64,000 nucleotides of DNA from Vicingaceae bacterium (GTDB lineage: Bacteria; Bacteroidota; Bacteroidia; Flavobacteriales_E; Vicingaceae): positions 124,001-188,000 of the forward strand of contig JAOKCF010000001.1 in the NCBI GenBank assembly GCA_028245195.1, read 5' to 3'. This document shows positions 51,794 through 60,482 of the stretch, piece after piece. Every line of letters starts with the position of its first letter. Position 1 is the first letter of the stretch. The notes under the pieces were generated by a model that made no database searches, was not told the DNA's origin, and was given only the letters and a program-made list of their open reading frames with translations. Both the position numbers and the translations under genes were made by a program.

Positions 51794-52414
51794 CTAAATT
51801 TTCGAATAATTTTCTAATATTTTCATCCCGTATTGATGACTCTTTTCAGGATGAAACTGAACTCCAAAAACATTATCCTTCTCGACTGCAGCAGCAAAGG
51901 TATAACCATAATTTACTGTAGCTAAAACATCAGAATCGCTTTTGGTTTTCATATGATACTTATGCACAAAATAATACCTACAAATGTCTCCATTATTGGG
52001 TAATGGTAGTAATTTTGAGCTCTTTTTTATTTGAACCGAATTCCATCCCATATTTGGAATTCGGAAATTTCCTTTCATTTTACTTTCATTAAATTTCACC
52101 ACATCCATATCAATCCAACCTAGTCCTTTGCAACCTCCTTCTTCACTCCAGTTACCTAACATTTGAGCTCCCAAGCAAATTCCCAATATGGGTGTTTTGT
52201 TCTCCATTACAGACTCACGTAACACTTCTACTAATCCACTAGCGTGTAGGTTTTTCATTCCAAAATCGAAGTTCCCAACACCCGGAAGAATTAATTTACT
52301 TGACTTTGAAATAATCTCAGGTTCCTTAGAGATTCTAGATTCTACCCCAATCTTTTTAAACATATTTTGGATAGAATTAATATTTCCTGCGCCGTAATCT
52401 ATTATAGTAATCAT
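51794..52414 (-). CDS. hisH2: HisH-like glutamine amidotransferase (glycan amidation)
   Basis: A 206-residue class I glutaminase that releases ammonia from glutamine. The oxyanion and nucleophile region is PILGICLGAQMLG with Cys80, and the His-Glu pair is in GVQFHPEKSHQYG. It starts MITIIDYGAGNINSIQNMFK and contains LILPGVGNFDFGMKNL, both typical of HisH. Its start overlaps the wzx stop by 4 nt (ATGA), and the frameshifted sulfotransferase begins 1 nt after its stop. With hisF2 and the PseA-like enzyme it should form the acetamidino-forming system and not serve histidine synthesis; no other his gene is nearby. Confidence 0.93.
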   Translation of the reverse strand: MITIIDYGAGNINSIQNMFKKIGVESRISKEPEIISKSSKLILPGVGNFDFGMKNLHASGLVEVLRESVMENKTPILGICLGAQMLGNWSEEGGCKGLGWIDMDVVKFNESKMKGNFRIPNMGWNSVQIKKSSKLLPLPNNGDICRYYFVHKYHMKTKSDSDVLATVNYGYTFAAAVEKDNVFGVQFHPEKSHQYGMKILENYSKI

Positions 52415-53841
52415 TGTAATTGTATGTTAATTTTTCCTAGTTCTACTCTCACCTTGAAAAAGTAAATAATAAAAACTAATGTTAAAATAAGACTAATGAT
52501 TGATTTAAACAAAACATCTATATCTCTAAATATGTAAATCATAATTGTTAATATGGAAATTGCAATCATCCAATAAATTGGATAAAATTTTTGGTTTCCT
52601 AATACTCGATATTCTTTCAGAAAAAACGGAGAAGCACCTAAATACATTAAAGAAATGAGAGTTGTTAGTCCAGCAGCGAATATTCCATAAATAGGAATAA
52701 AAATAATGTTCAGAGCTACATTTAAAACTCCTGCAACAAATGATATTCGCCATAGCTTATTAGTTTGCTCATAAAAGAATAATTTATTTACTGAAGCCCA
52801 ATAAAGAGGCCGATATGAGTAGCCCATGATAATAATAATACTTACTGAATAGGCAACAGTTAATTCTTCTTTTCTAATTAGAACATGTATTAATTCTTTG
52901 GCCCACAATGAAACTAATGAGCAAGTCAAAATGAATGCCATTTGTAAAAAATAAATAAGTGTTTTTACTTTTTTCTCCGACTCTTCATTTTTATTCGAAT
53001 ATAATTTTGTTACAATTGGCCCTACAGCCATGCCAATTGCATTCCCAAAAACTTCCATATAACCTCCAAATACATATGCCACACTATAGATTCCAATTTG
53101 TCCAATGGGCGTGTTTAGTTGATTCATTACCATTCTATCGGAGGAGTTTAATAAAAAAGTAGAGTATTGATGTGGGATTGTAGGTAAAGCAACGCTTAGG
53201 CTTTTCTTCCAGAATTTCACGTTAGTAGAAAAAATTGGTTTCAATTTAACCTTCACGAATAAAGGATAAGCATATAATAAAAACCCGGCACCAGCTCCGA
53301 TTGCTGAAGATATAAACCAACCTAGATAACCAAGCTTTAAAAATGCAATCGTATATAAATTTAAGACAATGGTCAACACTCCGACAAAAGCTGTTATACT
53401 AGCTACATATTGTGGTTTTTGAGTTAGTTGAAAATATCTTCCACCAAAAACACTTACTATATTAAAAAAAGTCGGGGGAATAACCATTAAACCAATCACA
53501 TACCAAGTATTTGAACCAACTTGAGTAGGCATAAAAAAATATAAAACACCAACATATAAAATAGAGAAGAACATACTATATATATATAAACCCAGAAGGT
53601 ACCGCCCCCAATAGCCCAACCAATTATTTTTTTTAAAAAAACTATTAACAAGCAAAAGGTCAAAACCTAACATTTTTAATCCACTGAGTAATCCTGAATA
53701 AGCTAATAAAGTACCATATATCCCATAATCGACAGCAGTCAAATATTGAGTTGTGATGGGCAATACCAATATATTAGCTAATTTTGGAATTTGGGGTCCA
53801 ATAGCATATAGGAAACTATGAGAAAATAGCTTTCTAAGCAT
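52411..53841 (-). CDS. wzx: Polysaccharide flippase (Wzx/MOP family)
   Basis: A 476-residue inner-membrane protein with about 12-14 membrane segments, of the MOP/polysaccharide-export family. It starts LFSHSFLYAIGPQIPKLANI, and the early loop ITTQYLTAVDYGIYGTLLAY has the D.G.Y motif of Wzx proteins; SVALPTIPHQYSTFLLNSSD and the later GYSYRPLYWASVNKLF follow. It would flip undecaprenyl-linked repeat units to the periplasm, where the Wzy-like protein at 41161 can join them. Its start overlaps the 53834 gene stop by 8 nt and it is coupled to hisH by 4 nt. The sugar specificity is unknown. Confidence 0.9.
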   Translation of the reverse strand: MLRKLFSHSFLYAIGPQIPKLANILVLPITTQYLTAVDYGIYGTLLAYSGLLSGLKMLGFDLLLVNSFFKKNNWLGYWGRYLLGLYIYSMFFSILYVGVLYFFMPTQVGSNTWYVIGLMVIPPTFFNIVSVFGGRYFQLTQKPQYVASITAFVGVLTIVLNLYTIAFLKLGYLGWFISSAIGAGAGFLLYAYPLFVKVKLKPIFSTNVKFWKKSLSVALPTIPHQYSTFLLNSSDRMVMNQLNTPIGQIGIYSVAYVFGGYMEVFGNAIGMAVGPIVTKLYSNKNEESEKKVKTLIYFLQMAFILTCSLVSLWAKELIHVLIRKEELTVAYSVSIIIIMGYSYRPLYWASVNKLFFYEQTNKLWRISFVAGVLNVALNIIFIPIYGIFAAGLTTLISLMYLGASPFFLKEYRVLGNQKFYPIYWMIAISILTIMIYIFRDIDVLFKSIISLILTLVFIIYFFKVRVELGKINIQLQ

Positions 53842-55588
53842 TTACTTCTTTAATAAATGCCTGCCATCTATCTTTTCTCAAATATAGAAAATCATTATCG
53901 TGTTCGTAACTATTTCTTTTCATCTTATATAAGGACTCTTCCATTTCTTGACTATTTTTTACGGTATGAGTTATTGAACTATCTTCAATTTGATCACTCA
54001 TAAATGTTTGTACCCGAATAGTTGGAATCTTTAAGATATATGACTCTAACCAAACTCCAGAATGAGCACTAGTTATTACTAAGTTCGAACTTTTCATATC
54101 TTCAAACACATCCTCAGTAAAGGATATTTCGCAATCTAAATCTTTAAACATTTCTAAAACCAATTCTTCTTCAAACTTCCATAGTGGGTGAAATCTAACT
54201 ATTAGTTTAAACTTATCTAGTGTTAGTAGACTTTTTTTGACAATAACTAATTCTTGCAGGAATATTTCATATCGAGTTAAACAATAAAGAACAACATTTT
54301 TTTTATTCGTTTTCGGAATTAGTTTAGATTCTTCCAATTTTTTAATAAAACTTGGATTCCCTAAGGATAGAATAAAACTGTCCGGTAATGAATTATTTAA
54401 TAGAAATAGTTTTTTAAAATAATCTCCCCAAACTATAAATTTCTTAGGTCTCGGCATTCCTCTTGTAATATCTTCAAAATCGTATAGCTCTTCGTCCGAA
54501 AAATTATAAAGATTATGACTTGGTCCATACATGCTATGTTGCATTCCATAAGTATTCAGGCCTTGCAATCCATGTGATATCGCCCTCCCTCCGGGGTGGA
54601 ATTCGTCTTCGTAAAAAAATGACCCATTATTATCAATACCTTCTTTAAATCGACTAAGCCAAAGATTCATTAATAATAAATCATTCTTCAAAATTAAAAC
54701 TTCCTGCAATTCATTTATCAATAGTGTTGTTGGAAATTGAACTTTGTTTACAGTAATGAACTCGGAATCTACTTTATTTAACCTAAGAATAAGGTTAAAA
54801 CATTTGTAAATAAAATTTAAATAACTCCAGAATATAGGTTTAGCATACCATAACTTCTCGGGTATTTCATATTCTACTAAATTATCCGAAAAGTGGAATA
54901 ATTCTATTGGAATGAAGCTAACCTCCTCTTCTTTTATTTTTGCAACACTAAGTATATTCTTAATAAAATTTTTCGAATACAATGGCTGAGATAAACTTGA
55001 AATAAATGTAATTCTATAATTTTTATTTTTTAAGATAGGCTTTCTCACTGTAAAGTAAGAAATTATCTGCTTCACACTAATTTTAAAAAAACGAACATAT
55101 TTATTTTCTTTATTTTTTTTCGAAAAAAGAAAACTCGTTGATAGATTAAACTCCATTAGAAAACCGTTTAAAAAACCCACTGTCCCCTTATATCGGTCAG
55201 GTATCAAAAATATTATTTCATTGTATCCTTTAAAATACGAATCATTAGTTTTAATTAATTCTTTCAGAAAAAAGGCTTTAACAAGCCAATGATAATAAAG
55301 CTTCTCAGAAATGCTTGTAAGCCAAAAAATTGGCAATCCATTTATTTGGAAATTTCTTACATGTTCTCCTTCTAACATAGAATTAGAAAGTTCTCTTATA
55401 AATAGATTAAAGTTATGAGTTGCGACTTGAAATAAACGCTCATGATTTTCAAAACTATCAATGATAATATTTTTAAATCCTACACCATCTGAATTTTCTC
55501 CTTGAAAGTCAAACAGTTCGCAATCTGAGCTATCTAAATCATACTCGATTAAGGGATTTCTATAAAATAAATTAATTACTAATATCAT
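53834..55588 (-). CDS. Large surface-carbohydrate protein, possible nonulosonic-acid transferase
   Basis: A 584-residue cytoplasmic protein, not assigned with certainty. It resembles, from memory, large proteins of Leptospira O-antigen loci (LIC13510-type). Features are an N-terminal 200 residues of mixed fold, AISHGLQGLNTYGMQHSMYG and SHNLYNFSDEEL in the middle, RPKKFIVWGDYFKKLF, then a second half with LIVRFHPLWKFEEELV and SNLVITSAHSGVWLESYILK. The TYGMQHSM and HPLW/SGVWLE combination recalls GT-B enzymes that use CMP- or CDP-activated donors, including sialyl- and Kdo-transferases. In a locus that makes a nonulosonate it is the best candidate for its transferase; this is inference. Confidence 0.5.
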   Translation of the reverse strand: MILVINLFYRNPLIEYDLDSSDCELFDFQGENSDGVGFKNIIIDSFENHERLFQVATHNFNLFIRELSNSMLEGEHVRNFQINGLPIFWLTSISEKLYYHWLVKAFFLKELIKTNDSYFKGYNEIIFLIPDRYKGTVGFLNGFLMEFNLSTSFLFSKKNKENKYVRFFKISVKQIISYFTVRKPILKNKNYRITFISSLSQPLYSKNFIKNILSVAKIKEEEVSFIPIELFHFSDNLVEYEIPEKLWYAKPIFWSYLNFIYKCFNLILRLNKVDSEFITVNKVQFPTTLLINELQEVLILKNDLLLMNLWLSRFKEGIDNNGSFFYEDEFHPGGRAISHGLQGLNTYGMQHSMYGPSHNLYNFSDEELYDFEDITRGMPRPKKFIVWGDYFKKLFLLNNSLPDSFILSLGNPSFIKKLEESKLIPKTNKKNVVLYCLTRYEIFLQELVIVKKSLLTLDKFKLIVRFHPLWKFEEELVLEMFKDLDCEISFTEDVFEDMKSSNLVITSAHSGVWLESYILKIPTIRVQTFMSDQIEDSSITHTVKNSQEMEESLYKMKRNSYEHDNDFLYLRKDRWQAFIKEVNA

Positions 55589-55713
55589 ACCTTATTATTT
55601 ACCATAACAACCATTAATTAATCCTTTTTGATTTGCAGTTATTGATTGATGAAGTGAAATCTAGAAGGTAACCATTTACAAAAACTTGCAAAACATCACG
55701 GACTCTCGACAGG

Positions 55714-56757
55714 TTAATCAGTAGTTCCATTATAATTACTTAATAAAGAATTAGCTTTGTTATAATCACTTCTCAACCCAATATCCAACCAAAATCCTTC
55801 AATGATATAAGCGCTAGTCACTTGTTTCATTTTTATCAGTTTTCCGAATAAATTTGGCATATCAAAAAATTGATTATGAGGAATTTCCTTAAAAATATGT
55901 GGATTAAGTACGTAAGCCCCTCCGTTTATAAAGTACTCTCGATTAGGCTTTTCAATTATACTTTCTATTCTCTGCCCAGCATCGAAATTTACAACCCCAT
56001 ATTGAATCTTATCGCTTCGTTTAGCGACTGCCATAGTAGCGCATGCATTACTCTCCAAATGTTCAGCAAGCATTTTTTCAAAATTTATAGAAGAAAGAAT
56101 ATCTCCATTTACTACAAAGAAAGGCTCATTTATTGGTATACTTATCAACGAAAGGGCACCTGCTGTTCCCATCCTTTTTTCTTCTTCTATATACTGAATG
56201 CTCACACCTAATGCTGTACCATCTCCAAAATACTTCTTGATTACTTCTGACTTGTAGTTAACGCAAATTAAAAAGTTATAAAACCCGCTTTCTTGAAATG
56301 AGCGAATCAAATTCTCTAGAATTGGTTGATCGCCAATACTAAGCATAGGTTTTGGTGTACTTTTTGTTAAATTTCCAAGTCTTGAGCCCAAGCCTCCCGC
56401 CATTATAACTACCTTATTGGGCCTATATATTTCCGACCAATTATCTAACTTAATAACGTTTAGTAAACGTCCACTTTTATTAATAATGGGAAGATGTCTT
56501 CTATGGTTTTGTTTTAACAACATCAAGGCCTTTTCTCGACTTATGCCAACCTCTCCCTTAATTGGACTTTTATTAATTATTTTATTTAAATCTTTTACAT
56601 TATTTAAAATCGCTCTCCGTATATCTCCGTCTGTGACTATCCCAATTAGTTTTTGATCTAAATCCACTACAGATAAAAAACCTTCCCCACACTGGTCCAA
56701 TTCTTGAACAAGATCTTTAAAAGTTGAATTATTCTTTAAAATGTATGTACTTTTCAT
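55714..56757 (-). CDS. ptmE: PtmE-like CBS-domain sugar-phosphate nucleotidyltransferase
   Basis: A 347-residue fusion: two CBS domains (about residues 1-115; FLSVVDLDQKLIGIVTDGDI and RRHLPIINKSGRLLNVIKLD) followed by a nucleotidyltransferase domain starting VVIMAGGLGSRLGNLTKSTP with the KPML signature, then FFVVNGDILSSINFEKMLAE and GGAYVLNPHIF. This layout matches Campylobacter PtmE, which makes GDP-GlcNAc for the GDP-linked legionaminic acid pathway. The CBS pair may sense a nucleotide or CMP-sugar. Its end is 957 nt of gene sequence before the flippase block, and its start overlaps the divergent NeuB paralogue gene stop by 4 nt. GDP specificity is inferred, not seen. Confidence 0.85.
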   Translation of the reverse strand: MKSTYILKNNSTFKDLVQELDQCGEGFLSVVDLDQKLIGIVTDGDIRRAILNNVKDLNKIINKSPIKGEVGISREKALMLLKQNHRRHLPIINKSGRLLNVIKLDNWSEIYRPNKVVIMAGGLGSRLGNLTKSTPKPMLSIGDQPILENLIRSFQESGFYNFLICVNYKSEVIKKYFGDGTALGVSIQYIEEEKRMGTAGALSLISIPINEPFFVVNGDILSSINFEKMLAEHLESNACATMAVAKRSDKIQYGVVNFDAGQRIESIIEKPNREYFINGGAYVLNPHIFKEIPHNQFFDMPNLFGKLIKMKQVTSAYIIEGFWLDIGLRSDYNKANSLLSNYNGTTD

Positions 56758-57752
56758 TTCAACAGGTTTTTAGTTATAATATCATCCTTAACTATTTCAG
56801 TAATAGTTTTTTTCCCCAGTATCTCTTTTTTATCGATAACACCTCCAACCTTGTTAATCATCTTTAATACTATATCTTCATTTTTGACAAGTTGGCCCTC
56901 CGCAAGCAAACGCTTTGCAACATAAACCTTTTGTCTATTTCTGTATGTCAATTCTGGCTCACTTATTTCTAAGAGTTCTTCAGCAGAATAATTTAGAATT
57001 TTTGAGTCTAAAAACTCTAATCGTTCTTTTATTTTTATCAGTTTTCTTGAACTTACAGCCGACTCAAAATCGATTCGTTCCTCCCCCTCATTTATGGTAA
57101 TGTGCTTTTCAAATATCCTTGCACCTAACAAATAAGCATACTCATTACTAATAATTGCAAACTCATCATTAAACGATGAATGATCCGCATAACCAATCGT
57201 TTTGTTAGGATATAGCTCCTTTAAAACTTTAATTCTTTCTAATTTTACATTTTCTATTTGTGATGGGAAAGATTGAAATCCAACAAGAAGAACTTCTAGT
57301 TGAACTCCCAATAAATCATCAACCTCATTCAGCTCTTTCAGGGTTCGTCCTCCTACTCCAAGAATAACCGGGATTCTAGTTTCCTTTATTCTATTAATAA
57401 TTTCAGTGTCGTAAAAACAAACCGGATGAATTTCTAAATATTTTGGCTTAGCTTTCATTGAAATTATTAAATCAAATGAGGCTAAGTCTAAAGGTAAAAA
57501 TATAATATCTAATCCGGCATTAGTAGCATAATCAAATGCTTTCAACCATTTTTCATCGGTGAAGACACATTTTACTAATTTCTGATATCCAGAATGAACT
57601 GAAGAGGTTAGATAGTTGAGATCCAATATAACCTGAAATTTAATCGCATTAAGTCCAGATTTTTTTGTATCATCAATTAGCCTAATTAGATAAGAATAAT
57701 CGCCCTCATGATGAAATGCGGTTTCCGAATAAAGAAATATAGTACTAACCAT
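56754..57752 (-). CDS. Divergent NeuB-family protein (second synthase paralogue)
   Basis: A 332-residue protein with the NeuB TIM barrel and a C-terminal SAF (antifreeze-like) domain (VYVAKRLLAEGQLVKNEDIV, EILGKKTITEI). The N-terminal AEIGSNHNGD motif, which holds metal and substrate ligands in true synthases, is replaced by YSETAFHHEGDYSYLIRLID, while GLNAIKFQ and the KTIGYADHSS and IFEKHITINEG regions are kept in altered form. It might condense PEP with a different sugar or be regulatory. It overlaps ptmE and the SpsF-type gene by 4 and 8 nt, so it is part of the same operon. The substrate is unknown. Confidence 0.82.
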   Translation of the reverse strand: MVSTIFLYSETAFHHEGDYSYLIRLIDDTKKSGLNAIKFQVILDLNYLTSSVHSGYQKLVKCVFTDEKWLKAFDYATNAGLDIIFLPLDLASFDLIISMKAKPKYLEIHPVCFYDTEIINRIKETRIPVILGVGGRTLKELNEVDDLLGVQLEVLLVGFQSFPSQIENVKLERIKVLKELYPNKTIGYADHSSFNDEFAIISNEYAYLLGARIFEKHITINEGEERIDFESAVSSRKLIKIKERLEFLDSKILNYSAEELLEISEPELTYRNRQKVYVAKRLLAEGQLVKNEDIVLKMINKVGGVIDKKEILGKKTITEIVKDDIITKNLLK

Positions 57753-58551
57753 TTAACTTTAACAATTTAGATTTTAATGCTCTAGACTTCATGTCCTGTT
57801 GAAATTCTTCGAAAGAGATGGATTTATTATATGGTAGCTTTATTTCACCAATTGGTTTTATTATGGAATTTGGAATTTTGTACTCATTAATACAATCTAT
57901 TATTTCAGATAACCTGATTAACAAATTATTCTCGGAAAAATACTTTAGAATCGTTTTGGTCCGCACTAAATCATTTGGAGTGTCCACTGTCAAAGTATAA
58001 TTTGAATTATCCTTATCTCCAATTGTAATGACACCGCATTTATATTTATCCGGATTAAATATAAAAAGCAACAAGTATTCACTAACCGAAGCATCGATTG
58101 AGTTGTAGCAATCTTTAAGAGCATTTACACTTATTACTTCAGCAGTAGCACCAATAGGTACATTAATTAATCTACAGTAGTCTAGCCCGCTTTCATTTAA
58201 GAACTTAATTTGATCATTAATAAATTCATAGGATGTTAATACATTATCACCTGTTATACGAATTACATTATCAGCTTTTTCAATTGCTGCAACCTTTAGC
58301 ATTCTTTCTATTACTTGGTCAGGAGACCCTCTATATATTTTAACTCCATTCTTAATGGCAACATCTTCTAGAATATCATCAACCACCTCAATTGAAGTAC
58401 AAATATAAATTTCATCAATCTCATCCACCAACTTTAACCTTTGAATAATAAAATCCAATAAAGAGAATTTTTCATTTACATGTCTCAAGACTTTTAAGGG
58501 TAGTCTAGTAGAAACTGTCCTTGCAATTATACACGCTACAGTCTTCGCCAT
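57745..58551 (-). CDS. spsF: SpsF-family cytidylyltransferase-like protein
   Basis: A 268-residue nucleotidyltransferase of the SpsF/CMP-Kdo synthetase-like family. It begins KTVACIIARTVSTRLPLKVL, a variant of the usual QARMGSTRLPGKVL, then GVKIYRGSPDQVIERMLKVA and NVIRITGDNVLTSYEFINDQ, with the GD.PL-type site as TGDN. It sits between two NeuB-type genes where a NeuA/LegF CMP-nonulosonate synthetase would be expected; no canonical NeuA is in the window, so this is the candidate activating enzyme. In Bacillus SpsF lies beside SpsE (NeuB-like). It starts immediately before the legI-like stop, with no gap. Confidence 0.8.
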   Translation of the reverse strand: MAKTVACIIARTVSTRLPLKVLRHVNEKFSLLDFIIQRLKLVDEIDEIYICTSIEVVDDILEDVAIKNGVKIYRGSPDQVIERMLKVAAIEKADNVIRITGDNVLTSYEFINDQIKFLNESGLDYCRLINVPIGATAEVISVNALKDCYNSIDASVSEYLLLFIFNPDKYKCGVITIGDKDNSNYTLTVDTPNDLVRTKTILKYFSENNLLIRLSEIIDCINEYKIPNSIIKPIGEIKLPYNKSISFEEFQQDMKSRALKSKLLKLNG

Positions 58552-59607
58552 TTAAATATCTTCTAAATATATAATTGAATCTTTATCTAAATTTCGTTTA
58601 GCTGATCTACCCACTACATACTTTATTTCTCCGGGGGATAAGCCTTCTCCTGGTCTTTTAAAATCAATATCGTTTAAACTAATTTTCTCTCCCTTCATTA
58701 TGGCCCGAGTAGTTACAATACTCCTTCTAAATGCATCTTTCTTTTCCTTGTTTTCTTGGGCTGTAATTCTAGTTGTGCCTAATGCATCAGCTATTCTTTT
58801 TGATTGTGAACATATTTCGGTCAATTCATTAAAGTCAGCCGAGACTTTATGATCCCAACCTTCCATTGTTTTATCTAATGTAAAATGCTTCTCGATCAAG
58901 CAAGCCCCCAATGCTACTGAAGCTAAAGGGATAGATGTTCCGATAGTATGGTCTGAAAACCCTATTGGATATAGATAAAGTGTCTGAAGTGTTTGAATAT
59001 TTCTAAGATTCACTTGATTATCATCAGGAGGGTATATTGAAATACAATGAAGAATACAAATCTGTTTATTACCTGCATCTTCGATTGTCTGAATCGCCTT
59101 TTCAATTTCATCCAAACTACTTAATCCTGTAGAAATAACTATGGGAAAGTTTTTTTTAGCTACGTAATCTAGAAATGGATAATTATTCAAATCCATCGAC
59201 GCAATTTTAATGAAAGGCGTTTTCAGTTCATTTACCAAAAAGTCAACTTCTTTTTTAGAAAATGGCGTCGAAGTGCAATCGATCCCTATTTCATCTGCGA
59301 GGCTTTTTAGTTCCAATAATTCGGCTTCACTTACAGAATATGCCTCCACAATTGATTCAAGCGAATGATCTTCCCGACTCCGATAGTCATCTGCTAAGAA
59401 ATAATTAGACTTGTATACTTTTTCAGAAAATATAGTTTCCTTACTCCAGCTTTGAAATTTCACACAATCTGCACCAGCTTCTTTCGCCTGTCTTATAAGT
59501 TTCTTTGCTAATTCAATATCGCCATTATGATTGGACCCAATCTCTGCAATGATGTAAGGCTTACAAAAATTAAATATTTCTTTCTTCCCTGATAATTTTA
59601 TTTTCAT
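58552..59607 (-). CDS. legI: Nonulosonic acid (legionaminic-type) synthase, NeuB family
   Basis: A 351-residue PEP-dependent synthase that condenses a 2,4-diacetamido-2,4,6-trideoxyhexose or ManNAc with PEP. Start ATG 59607 overlaps the upstream GT stop by 4 nt; a longer in-frame start at 59652 is unlikely. The barrel begins KPYIIAEIGSNHNGDIELAK with the metal/substrate ligands, followed by GADCVKFQSWSKETIFS, IGFSDHTIGTSIPLASVALG and CLIEKHFTLDKTMEGWDHKV. The C-terminal SAF domain reads TTRAIMKGEKISLNDIDFKR. All motifs of an active NeuB are present. With legB and legC in the same operon, legionaminic rather than neuraminic acid is favoured. Confidence 0.92.
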   Translation of the reverse strand: MKIKLSGKKEIFNFCKPYIIAEIGSNHNGDIELAKKLIRQAKEAGADCVKFQSWSKETIFSEKVYKSNYFLADDYRSREDHSLESIVEAYSVSEAELLELKSLADEIGIDCTSTPFSKKEVDFLVNELKTPFIKIASMDLNNYPFLDYVAKKNFPIVISTGLSSLDEIEKAIQTIEDAGNKQICILHCISIYPPDDNQVNLRNIQTLQTLYLYPIGFSDHTIGTSIPLASVALGACLIEKHFTLDKTMEGWDHKVSADFNELTEICSQSKRIADALGTTRITAQENKEKKDAFRRSIVTTRAIMKGEKISLNDIDFKRPGEGLSPGEIKYVVGRSAKRNLDKDSIIYLEDI

Positions 59608-60482
59608 CCCTTTATTTTTAATTCTTTTAAGGTCTTTATTTCTTCCCACCACATTGGCCTATTCAAATTTAAAGATAAAATCTTCTCTAGATAATTATCA
59701 AGGTTTTCTTCTTTTTTGCAAAAGTGAGATAACTTCCTAAATTCCATAAGCTCTACCTTGCATATTTTAAACTCCTTTTCTAGATTTTTATAATGGTTCA
59801 ATTTAATTCCAACCCCTTGCATTAACCTATCTTTCGTTATAGATTTTAATCCAATAGCATTTAAGTGATGCTGTCTATAGTAAATGAATGTTTCGTTTGT
59901 ATATATGGCGGCCTTTGCCTCTAATAAGATTCTTGAGTACAACATCCAGTCTACCGCAGCAATACTACTATTGAAAGTAATATTTTCTGGTAGAGATGTA
60001 ATTTGAATAGCTGTATTTCCCAACCCACAGCAATTTTTATCTTTTAAATCTATAAAATTAATTTCCTTATTATTCTCGAGTTCAAAATAATCTGAAATCA
60101 ATAAATCCTTGTTCATGTTGACCAGATGAATGTCATTTACGACAACATCATAATCCTCTAGATACTTCCTATTTACTTCCACTCTATTGGATGGAAAGTA
60201 ATCATCACTGTCTCCAAAAACTGCATATTTAAATTCAGAGTTTCTCAAATTTTCTAAAACAAAGGTTCTATTATCCGCAATAGATAAACCTTCCGGTAAG
60301 TCAACAACGCTAAACTTAACATTAATGATACCTATCATGCTGACAAGACCCACAACTCCATCATTATAAATCAACAAATGAAACTCTTTGCAAGTCTGCC
60401 TATTTATAGAACTGACAAAATCCTCGAAATAAATAATGTTTTCCGGAAAAACAACTGTCACAAAGCAAGTACTAGTTTTCAT
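59604..60482 (-). CDS. Family 2-like glycosyltransferase
   Basis: A 292-residue GT-A protein. It begins CFVTVVFPENIIYFEDFVSS, with INRQTCKEFHLLIYNDG and the metal-site-like AVFGDSDDYFPSNRVE (DSDD). The later SIAAVDWMLYSRILLEAKAA fits the acceptor-side loop of GT2 proteins, though the ED/QxxRW motifs are weak, so the assignment is moderate. It is translationally coupled to the neuD-like gene upstream (4-nt overlap) and to the legI-like gene downstream (4-nt overlap), an unusual place for a transferase among precursor-synthesis genes. Donor and acceptor are unknown. Confidence 0.78.
   Translation of the reverse strand: MKTSTCFVTVVFPENIIYFEDFVSSINRQTCKEFHLLIYNDGVVGLVSMIGIINVKFSVVDLPEGLSIADNRTFVLENLRNSEFKYAVFGDSDDYFPSNRVEVNRKYLEDYDVVVNDIHLVNMNKDLLISDYFELENNKEINFIDLKDKNCCGLGNTAIQITSLPENITFNSSIAAVDWMLYSRILLEAKAAIYTNETFIYYRQHHLNAIGLKSITKDRLMQGVGIKLNHYKNLEKEFKICKVELMEFRKLSHFCKKEENLDNYLEKILSLNLNRPMWWEEIKTLKELKIKG

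Noticed and set aside
50207-52414. HisF/HisH considered as true histidine biosynthesis genes
   Set aside because: No other his gene is nearby, the HisF lacks the catalytic Asp11, and a PseA-family partner is in the same operon.
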